A stretch of 64,000 bases of DNA from Streptomyces capillispiralis (GTDB lineage: Bacteria; Actinomycetota; Actinomycetes; Streptomycetales; Streptomycetaceae): the NCBI RefSeq assembly GCF_007829875.1, contig NZ_VIWV01000001.1:5798501-5862500 (forward strand). Direction: 5' to 3'. This document shows positions 53,293-62,259 of the stretch, piece by piece. The translations under genes and the position numbers were made by a program. The notes beneath the pieces were generated by a model that saw nothing but the letters and a program-made list of their open reading frames with translations, was not told where the DNA came from and did no database searches. The stretch's first letter is position 1. The number at the start of each line of letters is the position of its first letter.

Positions 53293-54093
53293 TCATGCCG
53301 CCGGTGTCCTCTCGATCTCCCGCGGCCTCAGGTCCGCGTTCTCCAGGACGTCCCGCAGGTGCCGCTCCACGACCGGCAGCACCTCGTCGATGGTCACGTC
53401 CCGGCCCAGCTCCGCGGCGAGCGAGGCGACGCCCGCGTCGCGGATCCCGCACGGGATGATCCGGTCGAACCACTTGTTGTCGGGGTTCACGTTGAGCGCG
53501 AAGCCGTGCATCGTGACCCCCTTGGCCACGCGGATGCCGATCGCCGCGATCTTGCGGTCCTCGCGGCGCTGGCCGGCGTTGGAGGGGGCGTACTCCGGGC
53601 CGTTGAGGCGGGGGTCGAACTCCTCGTCGGCCAGCCGGGGATCGAAGTCCAGGGAGAGACCGCCGAGCGCGGGGCGCTGCTCGACCGGGTCGCCCAGCAC
53701 CCACACGCCGCTGCGGCCCTCGATCCGGGTGGTCTCCAGGCCGAACTCGGCGCAGGTGCGGATCAGGGCCTCCTCCAGGCGCCGGACGTGGGCGACCACG
53801 TCCACCGGGCGGGGCAGCTTCTGGATCGGGTAGCCCACGAGCTGGCCGGGGCCGTGCCAGGTGATCTTGCCGCCGCGGTCCACGTCGATGACCGGGGTGC
53901 CGTCGAGGGGGCGCTCGCTCTCCGCGGTGCGCCGGCCGGCCGTGTAGACCGGGGGGTGCTCCAGGAGGATCACGGTGTCGGGCACCTCGTCGGCGAACCG
54001 TGCCGCGTGCACCCGGCGCTGCTCGTCCCAGGCCAGCTGATAGTCGACGGCCTCGGCACCGAAGCCCATCCGGACGAACCGCAGGTCACTCAC
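53293..54093 (-). CDS. lipB: Octanoyltransferase
   Basis: A 266-residue enzyme that transfers octanoate from ACP to lipoyl domains. GTG 54093 is preceded by GGGAGG. Motifs: EHPPVYTAGRRT, GGKITWHGPGQLVGYPI (lipid pocket), the Cys nucleophile in RIIPCGIRDAGV and Lys in the RKIAAIGIRVAKGVTMHGFALNV segment. Slightly long for the family because of a C-terminal extension. First gene of the lipB-lipA order, so LipB product is passed to LipA. Confidence 0.96.
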   Translation of the reverse strand: MSDLRFVRMGFGAEAVDYQLAWDEQRRVHAARFADEVPDTVILLEHPPVYTAGRRTAESERPLDGTPVIDVDRGGKITWHGPGQLVGYPIQKLPRPVDVVAHVRRLEEALIRTCAEFGLETTRIEGRSGVWVLGDPVEQRPALGGLSLDFDPRLADEEFDPRLNGPEYAPSNAGQRREDRKIAAIGIRVAKGVTMHGFALNVNPDNKWFDRIIPCGIRDAGVASLAAELGRDVTIDEVLPVVERHLRDVLENADLRPREIERTPAA

Positions 54094-54379
54094 GGCAAGC
54101 GCCTCCCTAGAAGGTCGTAAGGCACGAAACGCGCCCAAGCCACTGTACGACCGTAGGGCCGGCGCCCGACCGGCAGCCGTCCGTTCGCCGCCCGGACCTG
54201 CCCCGACGGCCACCCGTCAGCTTCCCGGTAAATCCTCACACGATCGGATGAATGCCGAATCGAAATGTGCGATCGGGTGCTTACTCTCCGCTACATTCAC
54301 GCCGTCCATAAGGCCATAAGGGCTGCTCACAGGCAATCCGGGCACATCGTTGGCCGGAAGGCAGGAGACCGCACCGCAG

Positions 54380-55843
54380 ATGACGGAACGACCCGCGCAG
54401 CGCACCCCCAACCGACAGCTCGCCGCGCTCATCGCAGAAGCGGGGTTCTCCAACGCGGGACTCGCCCGTCGCGTGGACCAGCTGGGTCTCGAGCACGGGC
54501 TCGACCTCAGATACGACAAGACCTCCGTCACCCGCTGGCTGCGCGGGCAGCAGCCCCGCGGCACCACCCCGGCGCTGATCGCCGAGGTCTTCACGCGCCG
54601 CCTCGGCCGCCGGCTCACTGCCCAGGACCTGGGCCTGGACGCCTGCGCCCCGGTCTACGCCGGCCTGGAGTTCGCCGCCACCCCCGAGGAGGCGGTCGAC
54701 ATCGTCAGCGGGCTGTGGCGCAAGGACTCCGGCAGCCATGCCGAACTGCGCAAGATCGCCTTCACCTCGGCGGGGCTGGTCGTGCCGAGCCGGGACTGGC
54801 TCATCGGGCGCGCCGACGAGAAGGTGGCCCGCGTGGAGCCCCCGTTCCGGGTCCCCGCCCAGGGCCGCCCCGCACCCCGCCCGGCCGGCCCTGCCGAACT
54901 CGCCGCCCGCCGGCGCCCCACCGCCGAACGCGGCCCCGGCCACCGGGTCACCGGCGGCGACATCGCGGCGCTGCGCTCGGTCGGCGAACTCTTCCGCACC
55001 CTCGACGACGCCTACGGCGGCGGCCACGCCCGCCAGGCCCTCGTGCGCTACCTGGAGCACGAGTGCGAGCCCATGCTGCGCGGCACGTACGGCGAGCAGA
55101 CCGGCCGCCGCCTGTTCGCGGCCGCCGCGGAGCTGACCCGGCTGGCCGGCTGGACCTCGTACGACATCGCCGCGCACGGACTCGCGCAGCGGTACTTCGT
55201 GCAGGCGCTGCGTCTCGCCCAGGCGGCGGGGGACCGGCCCTACGGCGCGTACGTGCTGGTCACCATGAGCCGGCAGGCCGTCTACCTCGGCCACGGGCGG
55301 GAGGCCGTGCAGCTCGCGCGGGTCGCGCAGCAGGGTGCGGGGGGCTCCGCGCCGCCGGTCGTGCAGGCGCTGCTGCACGCGGCCGAGGCGCGGGGGCACG
55401 GGGTGCTCGGCGAGGTGCGGGCCTGTACGGCCGCGCTGGTGCGCGCCGAGCGCGCGCTGGAGGGCGCGCGGACCGGTGACGAGGTTCCGTACTGGGCGCG
55501 GTTCTTCGACGAGGCGCAGCTCGCCGACGAGTTCGGCCACTGCCACCGGGACCTCCAGCAGTTCCGGGCCGCCGCGCAGCACGCCGAGCGTTCGCTGCAA
55601 CTGCGGGCCCCCGGCTACGCCCGCAGCCGGCTGTTCTGCCGGATCGTCCTGGCCACCGCGCGCCTCGGGCTCGGTGAGCTGGACCAGGCCTGCCACCTGG
55701 CGGCCGAGGCGGCGGCGCAGGCCGCCGAGATGCGCTCCGTGCGGGCGGTGGAGTACGTCCGTGACTTCGAACGCAGGCTGGAGCCGTACCGTGACGCGGC
55801 GCCGGTCCGCACGTACCGCGACAAGGTGGCGGCCTACGGGTGA
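54380..55843 (+). CDS. HTH-TPR regulator (NsdA-like family)
   Basis: A 487-residue regulator. ATG 54380 gives TERPAQRTPNRQLAALIAEAG; the GCAGGAG site is 12 nt upstream, slightly far, and a TTG at 54350 is the alternative. The N-terminal helix-turn-helix (about 15-75: FSNAGLARRVDQLGLEHG ... TSVTRWLRGQQPRGTTP) is followed by TPR-like helices over residues 190-480 (e.g. RYFVQALRLAQAAGDRPYGAYVLVTMSRQAVYLG, AEARGHGVLGEVRACTAALVRAERALEGA). The family contains Streptomyces developmental/antibiotic regulators such as NsdA; target genes are not evident. Divergent from lipB. Confidence 0.88.
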   Translation: MTERPAQRTPNRQLAALIAEAGFSNAGLARRVDQLGLEHGLDLRYDKTSVTRWLRGQQPRGTTPALIAEVFTRRLGRRLTAQDLGLDACAPVYAGLEFAATPEEAVDIVSGLWRKDSGSHAELRKIAFTSAGLVVPSRDWLIGRADEKVARVEPPFRVPAQGRPAPRPAGPAELAARRRPTAERGPGHRVTGGDIAALRSVGELFRTLDDAYGGGHARQALVRYLEHECEPMLRGTYGEQTGRRLFAAAAELTRLAGWTSYDIAAHGLAQRYFVQALRLAQAAGDRPYGAYVLVTMSRQAVYLGHGREAVQLARVAQQGAGGSAPPVVQALLHAAEARGHGVLGEVRACTAALVRAERALEGARTGDEVPYWARFFDEAQLADEFGHCHRDLQQFRAAAQHAERSLQLRAPGYARSRLFCRIVLATARLGLGELDQACHLAAEAAAQAAEMRSVRAVEYVRDFERRLEPYRDAAPVRTYRDKVAAYG

Positions 55844-55846
55844 CGC

Positions 55847-56044
55847 GTGCGGGCTCGCCCACGGCCCGGTGGGTGGGCCGGGGCCGGGGTGTCCGTCCTC
55901 GGACCGGCGCGGAATCGGCCACTTGAGCAGTGGCTGGTGCGGACGCGCCGGCCGCCGCCGGCGGACACCCCCGCCCCGTGCCCTCCGCGCCCTACGCGAC
56001 CATCCGCCTGCCGCACCCACCGCGGGCGGTCGGGCCGCGGGGCG
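55847..56044. repeat. Dispersed ~200-bp repeat, copy 2
   Basis: Reverse-complement relative of the block at 4021-4223. The core GACCGGCGCGGAATCGG ... GGTGCGGACGCGCCGG is kept, and the CCGGCGCG/CGCGCCGG stem and the GTCCTCGGAC-type hairpin persist. It begins 4 bp after the HTH-TPR stop and ends 30 bp before the oxidoreductase stop, again between convergent genes. The centre (CACTTGAGCAGTGG) differs from copy 1, but both could fold into a small hairpin. Confidence 0.75.
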
Positions 56045-56073
56045 GTGGGGGAGGGTGGGCGCCGGACCGTGGG

Positions 56074-57477
56074 TCAGGCCGCGCGGGCCGTGGGGAGCGG
56101 GTCCGCCGAGTGGAGGGGGCGGTCCAGGCCCAGGTCCGCGAGGATCGCCGCCGACGCCCGGTGCGCCGAGTGCAACGCCCCCTGCACCGTCCCGGTGTCC
56201 CGGTGGTCGCCGCACACGTACAGCCCCGCGAGCAGCCGCACCGGACGGCGCAGATCGTGCGGCGGCCGCATCGCGGGCACCGCCTCCGCCGTGTGGTGCA
56301 CGCCCAGGGTCTCCCAGCGCGTGGTCGGCACGCCGTACAGCCGGGCCAGGTGCATGCGTACGGCGGTGTCGATCCCCGGTGTCGGCGGTCCGAGGACCGT
56401 CGACGTCACCAGGGTGCGGCCGGCCGGGGCGCGGGAGGGGTCGACCCGGCTGACGACCGCCGTGTGCGCCACCGGCCCGCCGCGGTCGGCGTCGAGCAGC
56501 AGCGAGGCACCGGTCGCCGGGGGCTCGTCGGTCGTGTGGTGGACCACCGTCACCGGGTGGAAGCCCGGCACCCGCAGGCCGGGCAGCAGCTCGGCGGCGG
56601 CCCGTGCCCCGGTCGCGATCAGTACCGCGCCGCACCGGAACTCGCCGTGCTCCGCGGTGGTCACCGAGGTCGTCGACACGGAGGTGACCCGCACCCCGGT
56701 GCGCACCGTGCCCGGCGGCAGCGTCCGCGCCAGCCGCTGCGGCAGCGCCTCGGCGCCGCCCTCCGGCAGACACAGCCGCCCGCAGGCGAACGCCCGCAGC
56801 GCCAGGTCCGCGCACCGGCTGGAGGTGGTGAGGTCCGGGTCGCACAGCAGGGCGGCGAGCAGCGGACGCAGGAAGCCGTCGATGGTGCGGGCGGGCAGGC
56901 CCCGGGCCACCAGCGCCTCGGCCGCGGGCAGTTCGGGCCGGGCCAGCAGCCGCTCCACGGGCGTGCCCGCGAGCCGGGTGAACGCGGCGCCCAGGCGGGC
57001 CTGGTCGACCGCCGTGCCCAGCGGGGCGCCGGTGCGGCTGCGGGGCGCCGACACCTGCCGTCCCGGCACGGCCACCGGCCTCCTGGGGCCCGCCCCAGGC
57101 CGCGGAGTGCTCGCCAGGGCGCGCACCACATGGAGTGCGCCCCGTGCGCCCCGCGCACCCCTCGAACCCGGCTGCACGCCCGCCCGGTGGTGCCGTCCGT
57201 CGCTGTGCAGCAGGACACCGGGGGCGAAGGTGCTCAGGGCGAGTCCGTCGAGGCCGGGCGTCAGCCGTAGTTCGGGGTAGGACGTGGACAGCAGCCGCCC
57301 GATCCTGTCGAGCCGGAAGCCGTCGACCTTCTCGGTCGTCATGCGGCCGCCCACCTCATGGGCGGCTTCGAGGACCATGGTGGTGACTCCTGCGCCGGTC
57401 AGTCGTCGCGCCGCGGAGAGTCCGGCGATCCCGGCTCCCACGATGACGACGTCCGCCTGGTACGTGGGCTCAAGCAC
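56074..57477 (-). CDS. FAD-dependent amine-oxidase-type oxidoreductase
   Basis: A 467-residue flavoprotein. GTG 57477 follows GAGGAGG. The dinucleotide-binding motif DVVIVGAGIAGLSAARRLTGAG is at residues 9-30, followed by EVGGRM and the RLDRIG region. The C-terminal FAD motif is LAGLYVCGDHRDTGTVQGA. It belongs to the protoporphyrinogen/phytoene-oxidase-like amine oxidase group. An Arg/Gly-rich loop at about residues 95-130 is long and poorly conserved-looking. Substrate unknown; no carotenoid or heme genes adjoin. Convergent with the HTH-TPR gene across the dispersed repeat. Confidence 0.86.
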   Translation of the reverse strand: MLEPTYQADVVIVGAGIAGLSAARRLTGAGVTTMVLEAAHEVGGRMTTEKVDGFRLDRIGRLLSTSYPELRLTPGLDGLALSTFAPGVLLHSDGRHHRAGVQPGSRGARGARGALHVVRALASTPRPGAGPRRPVAVPGRQVSAPRSRTGAPLGTAVDQARLGAAFTRLAGTPVERLLARPELPAAEALVARGLPARTIDGFLRPLLAALLCDPDLTTSSRCADLALRAFACGRLCLPEGGAEALPQRLARTLPPGTVRTGVRVTSVSTTSVTTAEHGEFRCGAVLIATGARAAAELLPGLRVPGFHPVTVVHHTTDEPPATGASLLLDADRGGPVAHTAVVSRVDPSRAPAGRTLVTSTVLGPPTPGIDTAVRMHLARLYGVPTTRWETLGVHHTAEAVPAMRPPHDLRRPVRLLAGLYVCGDHRDTGTVQGALHSAHRASAAILADLGLDRPLHSADPLPTARAA

Positions 57478-57722
57478 GTGCCCCTCCTCGAGGTTGCGCG
57501 GGCGCTGGAGACGTCATGCCCTCAACAGGCCCCAGGGATACCCGAGTTCTGGTCGAGGTTAGGACCGTGCCCGGGGCCGGGGTCAGTCGCGCATGGACAG
57601 AGCACGGGCGCACGACGGTCGCATACGCACGCCGGATGGGCACGAGGCGGTCGCAAGGGGCTCGGGTCGATGGGTGATGCGGTCACGGGTGGTCGCACGT
57701 GGTCGTGCGGGCGGACGCCGCC

Positions 57723-58625
57723 TCACCGGGCCGCCCTGATCGCCCCCTCGATCCGGGGGAACGCGAACCGGAAGCCCGACTCCAGCAGCCGCGCCGGCAC
57801 CACCCGGGCGCTGCCCAGCACGTCACCGGCCAGCTCCCCGAGCACCGCCCGCAGCACGGGCGCCGGCACCGCGAGGACCGCCGGCCGGCGCAGCACACGG
57901 GACATCGCCTCGGTGACCTCACGATTGGTCACCGGGTGCGGAGCCGTCAGATTGAACGGACCCGACAGCCCCTCGGTGTCCAGGAGATGGCGCAGCGCGG
58001 CCACCTCGTCGTGCAGCGCGACGAACGACCAGTACTGGCCGCCGTCGCCCAGCCGGCCGCCCAGACCCGCCCGGAACAGCGGGAAGAGCCGCCCCCACGC
58101 CCCGCCCCCGCGGGCCACCACCAGCCCGGTCCGCGCGAACACGGTCCGCACCCCGGCCTCCCGGGCCGGCGCCGCCGCGCCCTCCCACTCCACGCACAGC
58201 TCCGGCAGGAACCCCTCGCCCGGCGGCGCGCCCTCGTCGACCGTCCGGTCACCGGTCTCGCCGTAGTAGCCGATCGCGCTGCCGTTCACGAACACCCGCG
58301 GCCGCACCTCCTCGGGCAGCCCGGCCATCGCCTCGGCGAGCGCCGCCGTGCCCCGTACCCGGCCCGCCCGGATCCGCGCCTTGTACGCCGCCGTCCAGCG
58401 CCGGTTGCCGACCCCCGCGCCCGCCAGGTTGACCACGGCGTCACAGCCCGCCAGCCCGTCCGCGTCCACGGACCCCCGCTCCGGGTCCCACCGCACCTCG
58501 CCGGCCGCCCGGGGGGCACCCCGCACCAGCCGGACCACCTCGTGGCCGTCCGCCGCCAGGGACCGCGCCAGGGCGCCACCGATCAGCCCGGACGCACCGG
58601 CCACCGCGATTCGGGAACGTTCCAT
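57723..58625 (-). CDS. TIGR01777-type epimerase (SDR39U1)
   Basis: A 300-residue atypical SDR. ATG 58625 (MERSRIAVAGASGLIG) is better spaced from the AGG-rich site than ATG 58634. NADP motif IAVAGASGLIGGALARSL; family signatures VVNLAGAGVGNRRWT, RVFVNGSAIGYYGETGDRT and WSFVALHDEVAALRHLL (Tyr in GYYG in place of YxxxK). Human SDR39U1 and bacterial YfcH belong here; their reaction is unknown. It is divergent from the GNAT gene. Confidence 0.9.
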   Translation of the reverse strand: MERSRIAVAGASGLIGGALARSLAADGHEVVRLVRGAPRAAGEVRWDPERGSVDADGLAGCDAVVNLAGAGVGNRRWTAAYKARIRAGRVRGTAALAEAMAGLPEEVRPRVFVNGSAIGYYGETGDRTVDEGAPPGEGFLPELCVEWEGAAAPAREAGVRTVFARTGLVVARGGGAWGRLFPLFRAGLGGRLGDGGQYWSFVALHDEVAALRHLLDTEGLSGPFNLTAPHPVTNREVTEAMSRVLRRPAVLAVPAPVLRAVLGELAGDVLGSARVVPARLLESGFRFAFPRIEGAIRAAR

Positions 58626-58683
58626 GGCGTCCATCCTGCCCCGGCCTGCCCGTAAATCACCGGGGACGACCCCGCCCCGGCCG

Positions 58684-58689
58684 TACAGT
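58684..58689 (+). promoter_or_regulatory. -10 box of the GNAT gene
   Basis: TACAGT is 7 nt before ATG 58697 and no ribosome site intervenes; a leaderless message is likely. Confidence 0.45.
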
Positions 58690-58696
58690 GACCCTC

Positions 58697-59188
58697 ATGC
58701 CCGCACCACTCATACGCATCGCCCGTCCCGACGACGAGGGCGAACTGGCCCGTCTCGACCACGAGACCTGGTCCCCGCTGCACGCCGTGACCCCGCCGCC
58801 GCAGCCGCCGTACGACTCCTTCTTCTCGGCGCACGCCGGTCCCGGGGACCACCGCGTCGCCGAGCACGAGGGCCGGCTCGTCGGCTACGTCCGCCTCGGC
58901 TTCCCCACGGAGCTGGCCTCCAACGCGCACGTGCGGCAGATCCGCGGCCTCGCCGTCGCGCCGGAGGCGCGCGGACTGGGCGTGGGCCGGGCCCTGGTGC
59001 GGGCCGCGATCGAGGAGGCGCGGGAGCGCGGCGCCCGCCGGATCACCCTGCGGGTGCTCGGCCACAACACCACCGCCCGCACGCTGTACGAGTCCGAGGG
59101 CTTCGTGGTGGAGGGCGTGCAGCCGGAGGAGTTCTTCCTCGACGGCGCCTACGTCGACGACGTCCTGATGGGCCGCTCCCTGCTCTGA
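58697..59188 (+). CDS. GNAT-family N-acetyltransferase
   Basis: A 163-residue acetyl-CoA-dependent transferase. ATG 58697 is chosen for its -10 box; an in-frame GTG lies at 58688. The acetyl-CoA loop reads LAVAPEARGLGVGRALVRAA (Q/RxxGxG/A motif RGLGVG). The C-terminus LRVLGHNTTARTLYESEGFVVEG is typical of GNAT motif B. The acceptor (amine, amino acid or protein) cannot be told. It converges on the MarP-like gene, 7 bp apart. Confidence 0.9.
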   Translation: MPAPLIRIARPDDEGELARLDHETWSPLHAVTPPPQPPYDSFFSAHAGPGDHRVAEHEGRLVGYVRLGFPTELASNAHVRQIRGLAVAPEARGLGVGRALVRAAIEEARERGARRITLRVLGHNTTARTLYESEGFVVEGVQPEEFFLDGAYVDDVLMGRSLL

Positions 59189-59195
59189 CCCGGCC

Positions 59196-60380
59196 CTACG
59201 AGGTCACCAGCTCCCCGGTGTCCACCGGCGCCGTCGCCCGCGCCGCGCGCGCGGCGTCGTCCGCCACCTCGTCCGCCGTCAGCACGTAACCGGTCTCGGT
59301 GTCCGAGGTCGAGCGCGCGAACACCACGCCGTACACCCGGCCGTCGGTGGTCAGCAGCGGCCCGCCGGAGTTGCCCGGGCGGACGGTGGAGCGGATCGCG
59401 TAGATCTCGCGGGTGACGGTCTCGTCGTTGTAGATGTTCCACCCCCTGGCCTGCACGCGGCTCGCCACCGTCGCCGCCCGGAGGTCCAGGTCGCCGTTCT
59501 GCGGGTAGCCCGCGACGACCGCCGCCTCGCCGCGCCCGGCGTCGTCGTCGAAGCGCAGCACCGGAGCCCGCAGGTCCGGCACGTACAGCACGGCCACGTC
59601 CTTGCGCGGGTCGAACAGCACCACCCGGGCCTCGTACGCCCGCCCCACCCCGCCCACGCGCACCGTCGGCTCGTCGATGCCGGCCACCACGTGGGCGTTG
59701 GTCATCACGTGCTCCCGCGCGTACACGAACCCGCTGCCCTCGCGGCCCTGGCTGCCCGCGGCGCCCTCGACCTTCACGGTGCTGCGCTGGGCGGCCCGGG
59801 TGGCGGCCGCCGTGACGCTGTCCCCGGACGGCTCGGCGACCTCGGCCGTCGACTCGTTCTCGAACGGGTTGAACACCTGCGGGAAACCCGCCTCCGTCAG
59901 CGCCGACGTGGCCCCGGAGAACCAGCCCGGCGTGGTGTCCGGCATCACGTCCTGCACCGTGCCCAGCAGCCGTGAGTCCCGGATCGCCGACGTCACCAGC
60001 GGCGACGAGGACGCGCCCAGCACGCTCGCCGCCACCCACGCCACGATCAGCACCGCCACCGCGTTGGCCGCGGCGCCGCCGATCCCGTCCGCCACCCTCA
60101 GCGGCCCCCGGTCCAGCTCCCGCCGCAGCCGCAGCGCCAGCCGCCCCGCCAGCTCGTGGCCCGCCACCGCCGGCAGCAGCACCGTGAACACCGCCGTCAC
60201 CGTGGCCCGGCCGGTCCCCGGCGTCACCAGGTCCATCACCCACGGCAGGATCCACACGCCGACGGCCGCACCGCCCACGAAACCGGCCAGCGAGACACAG
60301 CCGGCCAGCAGCCCGCGCCGGTAACCGGACGCCGCGTAGGCCAGGACGACCAGCAACAGCAGGATGTCGAGCAGGTCCAC
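59196..60380 (-). CDS. MarP-like membrane serine protease
   Basis: A 394-residue protease. GTG 60380 is preceded by GAAAGG. A CvpA-like N-terminal domain with four membrane helices (about 1-130) is followed by a periplasm-facing trypsin-like domain (about 190-380). The catalytic triad is His230 (TNAHVVAG), Asp261 (KDVAVLYV) and Ser338 (GNSGGPL), placed as in mycobacterial MarP (Rv3671c, an acid-stress protease). No PDZ domain. Likely processes envelope proteins. It lies divergent from the amidase gene, a plausible substrate class. Confidence 0.93.
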   Translation of the reverse strand: MDLLDILLLLVVLAYAASGYRRGLLAGCVSLAGFVGGAAVGVWILPWVMDLVTPGTGRATVTAVFTVLLPAVAGHELAGRLALRLRRELDRGPLRVADGIGGAAANAVAVLIVAWVAASVLGASSSPLVTSAIRDSRLLGTVQDVMPDTTPGWFSGATSALTEAGFPQVFNPFENESTAEVAEPSGDSVTAAATRAAQRSTVKVEGAAGSQGREGSGFVYAREHVMTNAHVVAGIDEPTVRVGGVGRAYEARVVLFDPRKDVAVLYVPDLRAPVLRFDDDAGRGEAAVVAGYPQNGDLDLRAATVASRVQARGWNIYNDETVTREIYAIRSTVRPGNSGGPLLTTDGRVYGVVFARSTSDTETGYVLTADEVADDAARAARATAPVDTGELVTS

Positions 60381-60569
60381 GCACGCCGCCTTTCTCTCGG
60401 ACCCACACATACGTGGGGGAGGGGCCCGGTGATCAGCCACGCGCGCGACGGCCGCCCCGTGCGGCCACGCGCGCGTGTACCGGGGAAAACGCCGCGGACC
60501 GGGACGATGGTTCCACCGGGTGGCACAGCACATGTCGCGGACCGGCCGGACCGGACCCACAGTGGGACC

Positions 60570-61478
60570 ATGCGTGTCCCCAGGAGACCGCGCGGAGCGC
60601 GGAAGCGCCGCTCCCCCCGGATACCCGGCGGGCCCGGCACCCCGGGCCTGCCCAGGCCCGCCACGGCGTCGCTCGGCTGTCTGCCGGGCCTGGCCGCCGC
60701 GCTCGCCCTGGTGCTGTGCGCCCACGGCGTCGAGCACGCCGCCGAGTCCGCCGGCCCCGCCGCCCGGCCGGCGGCCGCCCACCAGGCGCCCCGGCCGCCC
60801 GTCGTGCCGCGCTCCGTCTGGCTGGGTGACGGCGCCCGCGACCAGCCGCCCCCGCGCTACGACGACGCGGTGGTCGCCGTCTTCGTCCACCACACCGACT
60901 CGCCCAACGGCTACGACTGCGCCGACGCGCCCGGGATCATCCGGGGCCTGTACGAGGGCCAGACCCTCGGCCGCCACTGGGACGACCTCGGCTACAACTT
61001 CGTCGTCGACCGCTGCGGCACCGTCTACGAGGGCCGCGCGGGCGGCACCGACCGCGCCGTCACCGGCGCCCACACCCAGGGCTTCAACCACCGCACCACC
61101 GGGATCGCCGCCCTCGGCACCTTCACCGAGGGCACCGAGGTGCCGGAGGAGATGCTGAGGGCGATCGCCGCGGTGTCCGCCTGGAAACTCGGCACCTCCG
61201 GCACCGACCCGCGCGCCGACGTCCGGCTGGTCTCCAGCAACGGCGGCAGCCGCTACGCGGCCGGCGTCACCGCCACCCTGCCCGCGCTCGCGGGCCACAG
61301 CGACGGCTACATGACCGACTGCCCGGGCGCCGCCCTCCAGGCGCGCCTCCCGTACCTCAGGACCCTCGCGGCCCGCCTCCAGGGCCGCGACACCCGGACC
61401 CAGAACCGCGAGGACCCCACCCCCGTACGGAACAGCGACACACACAGCGACACACGGAACGAAGAGCAGGACCGATGA
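60570..61478 (+). CDS. Secreted N-acetylmuramoyl-L-alanine amidase (PGRP fold)
   Basis: A 302-residue exported cell-wall enzyme. ATG 60570 (MRVPRRPRGARKRR) gives a basic start and a hydrophobic signal helix at about 33-54. The amidase domain (about 80-265) includes VFVHHTDSPNGYDC (first Zn His), HWDDLGYNFVVDRCGTVYEGR, AHTQGFNHRTTGIAALG and the last Zn ligands in AGHSDGYMTDCPG. The tail after 265 is Arg/Thr-rich. The stop overlaps the start of the next small gene as ATGA, so both are co-translated. Confidence 0.92.
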   Translation: MRVPRRPRGARKRRSPRIPGGPGTPGLPRPATASLGCLPGLAAALALVLCAHGVEHAAESAGPAARPAAAHQAPRPPVVPRSVWLGDGARDQPPPRYDDAVVAVFVHHTDSPNGYDCADAPGIIRGLYEGQTLGRHWDDLGYNFVVDRCGTVYEGRAGGTDRAVTGAHTQGFNHRTTGIAALGTFTEGTEVPEEMLRAIAAVSAWKLGTSGTDPRADVRLVSSNGGSRYAAGVTATLPALAGHSDGYMTDCPGAALQARLPYLRTLAARLQGRDTRTQNREDPTPVRNSDTHSDTRNEEQDR

Positions 61479-61654
61479 ACGACACCCCCGACCGAAGTAC
61501 CACCTGGGCGGAGGCACTGCGCCGCCCCTGGACCGCCCTGTGCGCCGCCGCGGCCGTCGTCCTCGGCCCCGCCGCCCACACCGCCGCCGCCCTCATGCAG
61601 GCCAACGCCGCACCCCTGCGCCACGCACCGGGCCCGCCGCACCGCCGGCTGTGA
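61475..61654 (+). CDS. 59-residue small membrane protein coupled to the amidase
   Basis: A 59-residue product from ATG 61475, overlapping the amidase TGA by ATGA; GAGCAGGA precedes it. The sequence starts NDTPDRSTTWAEALRRPWTA, followed by a hydrophobic segment (about 19-41, ALCAAAAVVLGPAAHTAAAL) and a basic tail (RHAPGPPHRRL). One membrane helix, no known family. Coupling implies a role in placing or modulating the amidase; that is inference. Confidence 0.6.
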   Translation: MNDTPDRSTTWAEALRRPWTALCAAAAVVLGPAAHTAAALMQANAAPLRHAPGPPHRRL

Positions 61655-61688
61655 CCGGACGGGGACGCCGGGGCACGCCGCCCGCCGC

Positions 61689-62207
61689 TCAGCCGCGGAA
61701 CCGCTCCCAGAGCCGCGGGTAGCGCTCGGCGAGCAGGGCCTCGTTCTCGAAGTCGAGCGGCGTGCCCTCCGGCTCCGCCGGGGCCGGGGGCAGGGCGAGG
61801 TCGGGCGCCACCGTGCCGGTGAGCTGCTCGTACGCCTCGTCCGCCGCGTAACCGAGATCCTCGCCGTCGCCGTCGATCTCCTCGTCGAAGTCGTCCAGCA
61901 GGCCGGCGAGCGCGTCCGGGTCGTGCACCGCGCCCTCGAACACCTCCCGGCCCTGGCCGATCAGCCAGCACCGGAAGTAGTCGAAGGCGTCGTCGCTCGC
62001 CCCGTCGAGGAGCACCCACGCGGCGCCCCACAGATCCCAGCGGTAGGCGCGGTGGTAGCGGGACTCGAAGTGACGGGCGAAGTCCAGGACCGCCTCCGGG
62101 TCCAGCCGCACGAGCCGCTCCACGAGCAGGTCGGCCTGCTCCTCCGGGTCGCCCTCGGCGTCCTCCCGGGTGGCGTCCACCAGCTCCCAGAACTCCGTCT
62201 CGTCCAT
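61689..62207 (-). CDS. DUF4240 protein
   Basis: A 172-residue cytoplasmic acidic protein. ATG 62207 (MDETEFWELVD) or GTG 62210 can start it. The DUF4240 core is FWELVDATREDAEGD ... YHRAYRWDLWGAAWVLLDGASDDAFDYFRCWLIGQGR, with the conserved W.LWGAA and FDYFR.WLI elements. This family is often found near WGR/STM4015-type and conflict-linked genes; no activity is assigned. It lies 52 bp from, and in the same direction as, the WYL regulator gene. Confidence 0.88.
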   Translation of the reverse strand: MDETEFWELVDATREDAEGDPEEQADLLVERLVRLDPEAVLDFARHFESRYHRAYRWDLWGAAWVLLDGASDDAFDYFRCWLIGQGREVFEGAVHDPDALAGLLDDFDEEIDGDGEDLGYAADEAYEQLTGTVAPDLALPPAPAEPEGTPLDFENEALLAERYPRLWERFRG

Positions 62208-62259
62208 CACGCGTCCAGCATCGGCCCTGGGGCCGGGCGACGCACCCGGAGTGCGCGCC

